A stretch of 64,000 bases of DNA. It comes from Serilophus lunatus. Lineage: Eukaryota; Chordata; Aves; Passeriformes; Eurylaimidae. Of the stretch, positions 24,938 to 35,700 are shown piece by piece (position 1 is the stretch's first letter; each line of letters opens with the position of its first letter). Below the pieces are notes generated by a model. It saw nothing but the letters and a program-made list of their open reading frames with translations, did no database searches and was not told the origin of the DNA. The translations under genes and the position numbers were made by a program. Location: assembly GCA_013399895.1 (NCBI GenBank), contig VXBA01001494.1, forward strand, positions 1,345,825-1,409,824, given 5' to 3'.

Positions 24938-27900
24938 TGGCGCTGCCCGTGGCGGAGTGGCGGAGCCGCGCCTCCCGGTGCTGGGCTGCGCTGGGCCCGG
25001 CGCTGCGGGAGCGGCTGGCGGTGGCTTCGCTTCACGACATGGTGCGGCTGGGCTGCGACCTGCTCCGGTGAGCCGCGGGCGGGGCGCAGTGCGGTGCAAG
25101 AGTGATGTGTAGCTCCTGGAGCGGGTACAGAGGGCTGGGCAGCGAGGGTAGTTGTGGGGCTGGAACCTCTCTAGAAGAGAGAAAGGCTGAGGGGGCTGTG
25201 GCTGTTCAGCCTCGAGGAGGCCTCATTAATGTGTATAAATATCCAGCGGTGGGGTGTGAGAGGATGAACGAGGTGATGCCGAGGAACAGGACGCGAGGAA
25301 CGGGCAGAAAGCGGTGCACAGAAAGTTCCACTTTTCTACCTGAAAGGAGGTTCGAGCCAGGGGGGATCGGTCTCTTCTCCCAGCCAGCTAAAGACAGGAT
25401 AAGAGAACATACCCTTAAGCTGCGCCAGAAGAAGTTTAGTTTGGACATTAGGAGGAATTTCTTCACAGAAAAGGTGATTAGATATTGGAATGGTTTGCCC
25501 AGGGAGGTGGTGGAGTCACCGTCCCTAGAGGTGTTTAAGGAATGACTGGATGTTGGCACTGGGTGCCGTGGTCTGGTTGACAAGGCGGGGATCACGGAGT
25601 CGGGGATCTCAGAGGTCTTCTGCAGCATAAGTGATTCTGTAAATATGAGGAAGGACTTCTTTACTGTGCGAGTGCACTGGAACAGATCGCCCAGAACGGC
25701 TGTGGAGTTTTCCTCACTGGACTCAGTCTGGTACCTTGTGCTCTGGGGTGACCTTAGACCAGGTGACTGTGGTGTCACTTCCCACCTGAACCATTCCGTG
25801 ATTGCCCCTGTGCCCCACAGGTCCGAGGAGGAGGCTGCCCTGGTGCAGTTGTGCCGCCGGGTGTGTGTGGGCAAGGAGCCATCGGCCGCGGGCTTCTACA
25901 GGGAGCAGGGAAACCGGGAGTTCGGCCGCCGCCGGTACTGGGTGGCCGTGAGGCTCTACTCGAAGGTAGGTGAGATGGGGGAAGCCCTGGGGCAGCCCCT
26001 CACTCATTGCCAAAGGGCTCCCGTGAGGGGATCCCCTGGAAGGGGGTCCCACAGCTCCTCATGGAGCGAGGGGTTCCGTGAGGAGATCCCTGAGGAGGGG
26101 TTCTGACAGCCCCTCATGGAGCAAGGGGTTCCATGAGGAGATCTCTGAGGAGGGGTTCTGACAGCCCCTCATGGAGCAAGGGGTTCCGTGAGGAGATCTC
26201 TGAGGAGGGGTTCTGACAGCCCCTCATGGACAAAGGGGTTCCATGAGGAGATCTCTGAGGAGGGGTTCTGACAGGCCCTTATGGAGCAGGGGGGCAGCTC
26301 CTGTGAGGGGATCCCCAGGGAGGGGTTCCCACAGCCCCTGCTGAGAGGGTCCCTGTGGGGCAGCAGTGATTCTCTGGTCCCTGCAGGCAGCATCCCACGA
26401 GCCCCCCGGCAGCCCCGAGGTGTCCGTCTGCTTCGCCAACCGCTCCGCAGCCCTGTTCCACCTGGGGCACTTTGAGGTAAGCGGTGGGAAGGGTGTGCCC
26501 TCCAAACTCCTGGGTGTCCTCAAGCATGTCCACACACCCACAGGGTGGCCTGAGGCTCCTGTGCAGGGGGAGGTGTGTAGAGAAGTGTCTAGAGAAGGGA
26601 AACAGGGCTGGGGGAGCATCTGGAGCACAAGTCTGATGAAGAGCAGTTGGAGGGGCTCTGGCTGGAGAAAAGGAAGCCTGGGGCACCTTTTTGGTGTCTA
26701 AGAGGGGAGATTGGAGCAAGGAAGAGCCCATGCACCATCTGAGGTGTTACAGCACAATGTTTGCACGCAGGGTTCAGGTGGGTGCTCTGCAAACCCCACA
26801 AGAACAGGTATTTGATTGTTTAGAACAAGAGACAGTCAATTGTGTGCTTCCCAAGCTGTGCTTAAAGCATCCATTATTGCTTCAACTTTCTGAAGAGTTC
26901 CTGCTTTTCTTCTTCCATGTTAGGAGCCTTTATTTGGGCAACAGATTGGCTATGCACATGGAATTTGCTGATTAACATCCAAAATATTTTAATGAGAGTA
27001 TCTTAGGTGAAACAAAAGAGCATAAAATAGGTGGTTTTGAAGTACATTTAAAAGGCCTTGTCTTTGTTCCTAGGTTTGTTTGGAAGATATTGCCAGGGCT
27101 GAAAGCCATGGGTATCCAGACAGGCTGCTGCCCAAGGTCCTGCTGCGGAAAGCTGAATGTCTGCTGTGCCTGGGGAGGTTACAAGATGCAGCAGATGCTC
27201 TCAGAGTGGTGGAGAGTAAAATTGCCGTGAGTGGGCTCATGACTAGTCCTACAGATCAGACACTGCTAAAAAAGTTAAGTCAGCTGAAGGTTAAGTTATG
27301 TGAGAAAGAGAGGTGTCCAGAGCCTGCACGAGAAGCATGTGGGGACATTCAAGGAAAGTCAGAAATGTGGGAGGAGTACCACAGTATTTCAAGTGCATCT
27401 TCATCTTTGAGCCTGAATTTTGATACAGCAAGGGGACGTCACTTGGTGGCCTCCCAGGACATCGTGCCAGGACAGAGCCTGTTGAAAGAGGAGGCCTTTG
27501 TAAGTGTGCTGTGCCCCGGGGACAACCTTCTTCTGCAGGACAGCAGCGAAACAGTGTGGGACACTGGAGTCACTAATGCAGATCTTTATTGCCACCGTTG
27601 TCTGAGGCAGCTCTTGGCCTCAGTGCCTTGTCGGGGGTGCAGTTATGCAAAGTACTGCAGCCAGGACTGTGCAGACATGGCATGGGAGCAATACCACAGG
27701 ACAGAGTGTTCCCTGGGAGCACTGCTTCTCACGCTGGGGGTCTTCTGCCATGTGGCCTTGAGGACTGTTCTACTGGCGGGATTTGCAGAGGTTAAGAGAC
27801 TGGTGGAATGGTCCCACAGTGGGGACAAGGACCCTCATAACCTCAAATCAAGATGCAAATGTCTCAGTGAGGCACCAGATGCAGGAGCCAGAGGTATCCC

Positions 27901-30900
27901 TGGTTGTAATGATGATGGTCAGTACCAAAGTTCTTACCAAGCTGTGTTCCACCTTTTGCCCCACACTGAGCAGCACAGCCCTGAACATAAATTCCTCTGC
28001 CTGCTGAGTGTAGTAGCTATATGCAAACAGCTGCAAGAAGCTGGTCTAGAGGCTGCTGTTTTGAATCAGGATTCACCTGAGCAGCTGTCCAAACCAATGA
28101 ATTCTGAAAAAACCTCGGATGAATTGTCTCCAGAGCTGAAGACTGTGGCAGAAGCAATGCTGAGGCACGTGTTGCAGCTGCAGTGCAATGCACAAGCAAT
28201 CACTGTAATGCAGGAATTGGGTAAGATAAAAACTTTTAAGCCCTTCTCTATTGTCACAGAATCATTAAGGTTGGAAGGGACGTCTGGAGATCATCCAATG
28301 CAAACCTCCTGCCAAGGCAGGGTCACCCAGAGAAGGTGACACAGGAACATGTCGAGATGTATTTGGTGGATGTCTCCAGACGGAGGGACTCCATGACCTC
28401 CCTGGGTAGCTTTTTCCAGTGCTCTGCCACCCTCAACAGAAAGAAGTTCTTCCTCATGTTGAGGTAGAACTTCTTGTGTGTTAGTTTATGGCCATTACTT
28501 CTTGTCCTGTTGCTGGGCACCGCTGTAAAGAGTCTGGCAGCATCCTCTGACAACCACCTTGGAGATATTTATATATATTGATGAGATCCCCTCTCAGTCT
28601 TCTCTTCTCTAGATTAAGCAGGCCCAGCTCCCACAGCCTCTCATAAAAAACATGCTCCAGACCCCTCATCATCTTCTTGGCCTCCACTGAACCCTCTCCA
28701 GTAGCTCCTCTTTCTTGTACTGAGGAACGCAGAACTGTCCTGTGCTTGCTCATGTAGCTTGTGGGAAGCAAAGAAATTGAATTATCAGCTGTAAAAAGCT
28801 CCCACTGCAGATGGAAATGACTTGCTTAAAATTTAATGGCCTGTCCCATGCTGTCCTGTTCTTTGGTGCACATGCAGAGCGTGTTTAAAAATTATTTATT
28901 GCAGCAATATCCCAGAAACCTTTCTGCTGCTGTCTGCGATCGGTCACAGAGCTCATTGCAGAAGTTGCGTGGGTTTGTGAGCATCCATTCTCAACTTGCC
29001 CGTTTTCCCTCTGTCCCCAGGGCCCAGAGATGGTGCTGTTGTAAATAAGAAACCCCTGCGCCTGGCGACAGCCTTCTTTCCTGTCCTCAGCCTGCTGAAC
29101 CATTCGTGCTGTCCTAATACCAGCGTGTCATTTAGTGGGACAGCTGCCACTGTCAGGGCATCGCAGCCAATCCCGAGGGGTCAAGAGATTTTCCATTGCT
29201 ATGGTAAGCATTTAACTCTGTGTTTGTCTGGGGGCACAGACGTCATTCACCCCTCCTTGGCGTGCTGATGGCTATTAATACCATAATTCTCAGTATATAG
29301 TGTTGCTAGAATCTTTATGTATCAGCCTTGTTCAAAGATACCAATGCAACATTTTGTCTCTTGAGCTCACTGATAGATTTTCAGTTTCCAGTTATATGTT
29401 CTCCAAAACGTATGTAGTTTCAATTTCAAAGATCACTTTATTCTGATATTAAGAATTGTATCTGTTTAGAGATTTCTACCCTTGCCATCCCTTTTCAGGG
29501 CCTCACCAATGCAGAATGAGGGTTGATGAGAGACAGCAGCTTCTCAGTCAATATTTCTTTGAGTGTCGCTGTCGAGCGTGCCTTGATGAGTTAGAGTCTG
29601 GTGTCAAGAGTGTGGCGTCCATCAGAAACTCATTCTGCTGTCCCAGGTGCCAGGCTCCAGTACAGGTAGTTATGATTGTGGAACTTATTGGTGTTTATAA
29701 GATTTAGGTCTCTGGGAAAGCCAAGAGTTAAGAAGGCAAAAGGCCATGTGGAGTCAATACAGTATCTCACTGTTTCTTATAAAATCAAATAAGCTGGTAG
29801 CAGTTTACAAAAAAGTCAGTTTGTTTAATGAATACAATTGAGGAACAATTTAGCATCTGTATAACACAATACAGAGCTAATGGAGATAGAAAGTAAGTGC
29901 TGAGTTGAACGTGAGCAGGAATGATCACAGGGATGATTTCCACAGGGCGAAGAAGACGTGCTTTGTTGTACAAATGAAGCTTGTGCAATCTCAGTCAGCA
30001 GAGAGAGCCTGTCACAGCGTTTCTGGGACCTTCAGCAACAGATCAAGAGAGCTTTAGACCTGCTAAGAGACAAGAAGGCTGGTAAGGTTCAGCTTTCTCC
30101 TCCAAGGTCAGAAGCTGAGGAGTAAATGTTGGGACATGAAGCTCTAGCCATGAGATGGCACTGTTGCTCATGTCGTTGGGGGTCTTATGACATGTGGCCT
30201 GGTGTCCCTGGGGACTTCCGCTTTAGGTTTTTTTATACCCCTGATCTGGGTGTTAAACTGAGTCACATGTTGTTCCATAGTAAAGTAATTAAATAAAAAG
30301 AGCACTCGAGGCAGGCATTCCCAGGCCTTGCTTTGCTGGAGTGAGTTGGGCCAACACTGAGGTAGAATAAGCAGTGGTATAGGTGGAGTCACTGTTGAAT
30401 CCTAACCAAAATACCTATGTAAGATGCAAAGATGAGATTGGATTGATTTTATATCATGGAAAATGGGAGACTGGCCATAGGATGAATTTTATAACCTCTT
30501 TTATTATAGATCAGGCTATCAAAATGCTCCTGAAGTGTCAGATGAATGCTGGAAACTTCTTATCTCCAGACCATTTGCTGATGGGAGAGATGGAAGATCA
30601 TCTGGCACAGGTCTATGCTACTCTTGGTATGGCATTGTCTTCTCATTATCTCATTTTTTCTGAACTTTGAATTTAACATGACTAGCCTTTTCTCAGACTG
30701 GCCCTTTAATTTTTTCCTTAGTTTTGGCAGAAGGGCTCTCAAAAAGACCAAAACTGTGTTCCTAGCAGCCAGGGAAGAATCATGTGATCTCATATTCTTC
30801 TAGGTTCCCTGTCCTGGTTCTGAGGTCAGCAGCTTCCCAAGAATGCTGTATACATAGTTCCATCACATTTTACATAATGTTCTCAGATTCTTTGGGTGGC

Positions 30901-31931
30901 AGCAACTCCAGAAAGTATTTATTAGCTTTTTTGGTTTGGTTTGGTTTGGTTTATCCATCAGGGCAGTGGCAGGAAGCAGCCAGGCACCTGAAGAAGAGTA
31001 TTGAAATTGTGGAAATGCATCATGGGCCATCAAGTATAGAAATAGGTCATGAACTTTTCAAGCTGGCACAAATTCTCTTCAATGGGTGAGTTTGGTTTCA
31101 TTCTCTGTCTCTTCCCTACACCACTTCTGTGTCTGACACAATATCGTGACAGGTAGTCCTTGGCACCTCCAGGCTGTCTCACAGGACACTGGGCAGCCTG
31201 GCACAGGCACCAAAGTTGGCCATTACACAAGTGCAAGTTCCTTAACCCCACTGGGATTTCCCTTATACCTTATGACTCTCTTTGGACCTGTTTATCTGCT
31301 TTATGGCTGTCTATTTCTGACTTCTCCTTGGCTCAGTTTATTCCCCGTCCAATTATTTTATTCTGACAACTCATCACCCCTGGTGTTTATACCTCAGTTG
31401 TATAATGTTGCTGACACTTCCTCAAAGGAGGGAATGAACTGCTCTTGCTTTCAAAAGAAATCCCTTGACTGCTTCTGAAAATCTTCTCACAACACCTCCG
31501 TTTAACTGAATTAGTTTTAGCAGGAGCCACGGTGAAGAAACAGTGGATACCTACACTCAGTGTTTTCAGTTCTTGTCCATCTCCTTACCTTTCCCTCCCC
31601 CTCATCCTCCCTTTGCAGCAGAAGCAAAAACAATTTGCCTGGTGCTGAAAAGCAGGGGAGGGTGGGATCTGTACCCATGAACAGGTTTAGCTTTTTGTTA
31701 GAGAGGGCTTAAAGGTTGTGTAAGTCAAGAGCTGAATTAAGTACTTTGCATACTCTGTTCTTATTATCTTCCTATTTCAGATTTGCAGTTTCTGAAGCTC
31801 TGAGCACGATTCAAAGAGCAGAGGAGATTTTGTCAGTGCACTGTGGTCCTCAGAGTGCTCAGATCCAGGAACTACAAGAGATGAAGACCTGTCTATCAGA
31901 GCTTCCCAGAAGCATCCTTCAGAGGACTTAA
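24937..31931 (+). CDS. SMYD4: SET and MYND domain-containing protein 4
   Basis: This is a putative lysine methyltransferase of the SMYD family; in vertebrates SMYD4 is linked to heart development and chromatin modification. Coding exons are 24937-25067, 25821-25965, 26387-26476, 27074-28220, 29021-29203, 29499-29665, 29946-30081, 30510-30626, 30962-31085 and 31781-31931, giving 2391 nt and 796 aa (human 804). N-terminal TPR helices span exons 2-4 (FANRSAALFHLG, then MLRKAEC-type repeats). A MYND zinc finger begins near residue 295 with spaced CxxC, CxxC and HxxxC ligands. The SET core carries LLNHSCCPNTSVSF near residue 530, then HCYG and the post-SET cysteines FECRCRAC. C-terminal TPRs close the protein. 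The start was chosen because it gives the MALPVAEW N-terminus resembling human MDLPVDEW; both upstream ATGs terminate at once. The large exon 4 is typical of the gene. Confidence 0.95.
25110..25638 (+). mobile_element. CR1 LINE fragment in SMYD4 intron 1
   Basis: A diverged 5'-truncated CR1 copy: the GAGAAAGGCTGAGG..CTGTTCAGCCT block, the CCTCATTAATGTGTATAAATATC block, then the ATTAGGAGGAATTTCTTCAC block and the CCCAGGGAGGTGGTGGAGTC block, ending at GTGATTCTGT. It runs in the same orientation as SMYD4. The open frame across it is remnant sequence, not a host gene. Confidence 0.85.
25639..25803 (+). mobile_element. Second CR1 fragment abutting SMYD4 exon 2
   Basis: Immediately after the preceding copy the CR1 motif order restarts (ATGAGGAAGGACTTCTTTAC, then GTGCACTGGAACAGATCGCC). 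The segment ends in TTCCCACCTGAACCATTCCG TGATT, a diverged CR1 terminus, 17 bp before SMYD4 exon 2. The branch-point region of that exon therefore appears to be retrotransposon-derived. Confidence 0.65.
26063..26282. repeat. 55-bp minisatellite, four tandem copies, SMYD4 intron 2
   Basis: Four consecutive units begin at 26063, 26118, 26173 and 26228, each exactly 55 bp. Each starts with GGAGCRAGGGGTTCC (the fourth GGACAAAGGGGTTCC) and ends with TTCTGACAGCCCCTCAT or a near copy. Diverged partial units flank the array (about 26024-26062 and 26283-26345). Units 1 and 3 read GTTCCGTGAGG and units 2 and 4 read GTTCCATGAGG. The array ends 104 bp before exon 3. Confidence 0.95.
28255..28745 (-). mobile_element. 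CR1 LINE fragment, long, in SMYD4 intron 4
   Basis: About 490 bp of CR1 lie antisense to SMYD4. On the plus strand the reversed 3' terminus comes first (CACAGAATCATTAAGGTTGG), then the GAAGTTCTTCCTCATGTTGA block, then the GATGAGATCCCCTCTCAGTC block and the CCCAGCTCCCACAGCCTCTC block. It is the longest and best preserved CR1 here. It starts only 34 bp after the exon 4 donor, and the exon reading frame stays open briefly into it. Confidence 0.92.
30931..30953 (+). repeat. (GGTTT)n microsatellite before SMYD4 exon 9
   Basis: Four GGTTT units occupy the place where a polypyrimidine tract would normally sit, ending about 8 bp before the CAG acceptor at 30959-30961. T-runs within each unit may still bind the splicing factor U2AF, but the tract is interrupted by GG every third base pair of T. 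Confidence 0.85.
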
Positions 31932-32075
31932 TTTCCCTGTCAAAGGAAGCTGCAATGTGATCTTTCATCAAAGCTAAGTGTCATGTGGTAAGGTAGTCAT
32001 GTAGTACAAGCTGGAAAATCATGTGTAACAGCAACTTGAATGAAATCTGAAATGCTCTTTAGTGAGACTGTTGTA

Positions 32076-32081
32076 AATAAA
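32076..32081 (+). terminator. SMYD4: SMYD4 poly(A) signal AATAAA
   Basis: A canonical AATAAA lies 145 nt after the SMYD4 stop codon, followed by a GT-rich element (GGTCTGTGTGTGG near 32103-32115) as expected for a cleavage site. The 3' UTR is thus short, about 170 nt. Confidence 0.8.
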
Positions 32082-32119
32082 ATGACCAATTCTAACGTGA
32101 GAGGTCTGTGTGTGGTATG

Positions 32120-32600
32120 GTGGGAATAGAGGCTGTTGTATAATTTCTACGTGTGGGTTGGAAGCAAATGTTTAAGTTGCTTGTGTATGCAGTGTGACTC
32201 TCCCCTGTGTGGTACCCTGAGCATTATGAACATACAGTCATCCAGAGCACACTGCCTTCTATTTTTAATACTATGAAGCACTTTTCTTCTTGGCAGCGTC
32301 AAATGTAAATGGTTGGAATAGGTGAGGCAGAGGGCTGGGAAGTGCAAACTTAAAATCTATAAGATTGCACTGCAGAACTTGGAGGGCTCCAGCACAGGTC
32401 TGTCAGTGATGAGGGGTTCAGTATCAACAACTGGTGTGAGGCTGGAAAACAAGATAGTCAGGAATGCAGTATACACTAGATATTTCTTGCTTTCAGGACA
32501 CAGAACTGCATTATGGTTCATCTGGAGAAAGGGGGAGTGAAGGCATAGGATGTAGGCAGACAATATTTCAAGGGAGAATACTGGGCCTTGCTGAGGTTAA
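32120..32600. other. Interval between converging SMYD4 and SERPINF1
   Basis: About 480 bp separate the predicted 3' ends of the two convergent genes. I see no exon, repeat or RNA gene here. Confidence 0.55.
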
Positions 32601-32613
32601 TAGCAAAAGCTCT

Positions 32614-32619
32614 TTTATT
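32614..32619 (-). terminator. SERPINF1: SERPINF1 poly(A) signal AATAAA
   Basis: A canonical minus-strand AATAAA lies about 120 nt beyond the SERPINF1 stop codon (32740-32742), giving a short 3' UTR as in other vertebrate PEDF genes. Confidence 0.75.
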
Positions 32620-32739
32620 GCAGCATGAAGGCATAAGATTTGCAAGTTGTGTCTTTGTGCAGCAGAGCAGGGAGTCAGTATTTCTTCCAATACCACCCTT
32701 TCCACTTGGCCCTACCATTGCAGATTATTGTGAAGGGAT

Positions 32740-35700
32740 CTAAACACCCCTGGGATCCAGGATCTTGCCAATGAAGAGGAGGGTTCCAGTGGTATCATCT
32801 CTCAGTACCAGAAGGAAAGGTCTGTCCACATGATATTCTATGGGGAAGGTCAGACGAGCAGCATTCTCCCCAGGATTTGGTGTGGCTCTTTCCCCATCTT
32901 CACCAAGCTCCAGCATTGCCTTGTGTTGTACATGAGATAATTTAATAGGCTTGGCAGAAATCTTGGTGAAATCAGGTGATGTGAAAAGTGATTGGAGCCC
33001 TGGAGGAAAGAAAGAGAATTCCATTAGCTGAAACCATGGATTGTAGCTGTGGGAGCAGTACTGTGTGATCCAGGGGGGCAAGGAGCTGCTCTGGTAGAGT
33101 TTATTTGGGTTACAGAGAGGAGCAGCTTACATCTGTTTATACTGAGCTTCATCCTCTCAATCTTAGAAGCATTGTATGAGGTTGATGGAGAGATGTGATA
33201 AAAAGCTGAGGAGTCCTGGACCAAGGTGATTTAGTTGCTGATGAAATCTCTATACACTGACCTAACTAAAAACCCACCAGCTTCATATTCTTCTGAGAGC
33301 AGGAAGCAACTTGCCCACTGCTTCAAGCCCTGGCAATCTGCAAAAGGGGTAAGATGTACATACTTGTCTCCTTTAGTGTGTTGCCAAGTGCCTCTTCATA
33401 GTTGAGCTTTAGTTTGGGCAAGCTTAGCACAGCATGGACTGTCTTTAGCTCCTTGTCTACATCGTGGACAAACTCTGAAGTGAGGCTTTCCTCGATCAGA
33501 GTCATATTCTGGGTCACCTTCGTAGGCAGGAAGAACATGGCACTGATTCCCTCTGTCAGTGGAAGCTGAGCAATCTGCAAGCCCAGAAATAAGAATGAAA
33601 TAAGAAAAGGTCACATCAATAATAAACAGTTTTACCCATTCTGTGCCAGGCACAGTCCTGAATCTTGAGTGCCTGGTCAGCCTTTCCAGTTAACATTTGT
33701 TCTTTCTCCCTGTTTGCTTTTATCCAACATGGTGCTTCCTGGCTCCAGGCTTCCATCCAACCATGCTGGGCTTTTCCTGCTGTTATATGACAAGTGCTCT
33801 CTCCCCTGTTGAATCCTTCAGCATTGCTTTGGGGGATTCTCAGCTTTGAGCTCAAGCCTTATTGAAAGACTGGTTGAAAGAGGTAGAGATGGAAAGTTTG
33901 GAGAGTTGTGCCCCGCCCTTCTTGTGCAACTAAGTCAAGCAATACGAGCCAGTAGGACCCGGGCATTATTTAAATTTTGGGCTACTTGTCACACAGCCAA
34001 TGTAGAAGCAGGATATCCTAAGAATCAACATACTGCCCTTCAAAACAGGGATTGCAAAACCAGTGTGATGGGAGGAGCAAGGCTGTCTTCTGCAATGGGT
34101 TAACTGGTAGGTGTAGCTGAACCTGTTCCTCAGTAGGTTGAGGAGACCTTATACAATATTTGCTCTCTGACCTTGCAGTTGAGTTCTGAGTCAAAACCAT
34201 ATCGCAGTATGGCTTTGGGTTCTGACATCATGGACACCTTCACAGTTCTGTCCTCATCCAGGTGAAAGTCCTTGAGGGCAGTCTTCTTGGTGTCAAACTT
34301 GGTTTTCCATGTCCCTAGTTATTCAAAGATAAAATGGAGGATTTTCTGGAGTAATAGCATATGAAACCAGGCTTATGACTCTTGCTGAATAATCTTGTGC
34401 TTTAATATACAGTATTTGTGCTTTAAGAGTCAAGGCATAACAGGGGAAGAAATAGACTGATTGGAGCTACTGATTTACTGCCATCTTTGGCCCCTCCTTT
34501 TCATCTGAGAATTGGCTAAATGGCAAATAAATAAGCAAGCCAGTGTATGGGTGGAGTAGTGATTGGGAAGTTGAAGTCTACTTATGCAATTACAAAACTA
34601 TTTTAAAGGGTAACAATTGTGTCAGTGCATATAAAGTACTTCTCTCCCCACCCCTTATTTTGCTCCTTGTCTCTAAGCAATAATTCTCCAGGACACTGGC
34701 TTACTGCATGTTTTAGAACGCCTCTCTAGTATCTCTCTCCATTCCCTCTACAGTGGTAAAAAGGCTCAGAACACTCTAAGTTGTGCCTTCCCTAAGTGGT
34801 AATATTCTGTCTCTGAATAGAGTTTTGTGAGATTAAGCTTTCTTCTCTGGTCTCTTACTGCAAACAGGTCAAGATACAGCTTCCCAAGAGTAATAATTCC
34901 TCCCTCAGGACTATTTTTGTTCAGGTGGTGTATGTTTTTTCTTCTCTACTAAACTTTCTCAAACACTTTCTTCTCACACTCTGTCTCTCTGGCAGTCTGT
35001 TTGGTTTATTGGAAGTGAGAGCATTCCTTCTCATCTCTCCTGACCCATGCTTAATGGACTCTCTCTATATCCAAGTACACAACATTCTTACCCTTGAAGT
35101 AAGCAGCCCCAGCAAGGAGAATACTGACATCTGAGGGCACATCCTTCATGAACCGCATGATCCTTCCCTTGGTCTGCTGCCGGACCCAGTTGTTGATTTC
35201 TTGCAGGTCTAACTGAGTGTTGCCACTTAATGCCCTTGGACGCATCTTGTAGGATTTCTCTAGTTGGCTGTAAAATCCAGGCTTTGCCCTGAGTCCTGGG
35301 GAAAAAAACATGGGTATTGCAGCTAACTCCCTTACCAAAACAATCTCAAGGCAGCAGATTGCAATCCAAAGCACAGCAGCAGGTCTCTTATAAAATATCT
35401 GTGGCTTTCTGGATCCAGAAACCTGCTTTGAAGAAGAATGACTGAAGGCCCATTGAGAAAACGGATCCAAATCCTACAGCCACCCATGCTGGGGTATGGG
35501 ATAACTCTCTTCTGAAAAGTGAAAAAAGGAGATAAGAACCGAAGCCTAGGACACAGCTATTCCCACATCAGCTTTTTCTCCTTTTCCAGTCTGCTTTATG
35601 ATTACAGCTTACTCAACCTATTGGATTCTTGGAACCAGTAGGTTCCAAAAGATAGCTCTTAGCTTTCTCAGCAGATGTTTATTGCATGCCAAAGGCAGAC

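Noticed and set aside
24236..25112. Several Pro/Arg/Ala-rich frames on both strands around the RPA1-SMYD4 promoter
   Set aside because: CpG-island composition leaves frames open by chance; the real coding exons here are short and defined by splice sites and homology.
25102..25545. 147-codon plus-strand frame and 222-codon minus-strand frame in SMYD4 intron 1
   Set aside because: The sequence is CR1 retrotransposon 3' DNA, and neither frame resembles a functional CR1 reverse transcriptase or a host gene.
26224..26731. Overlapping minus-strand frames of 134 and 150 codons
   Set aside because: They run across the minisatellite and SMYD4 exon 3 in antisense, are low complexity and GC-rich, and show no family similarity.
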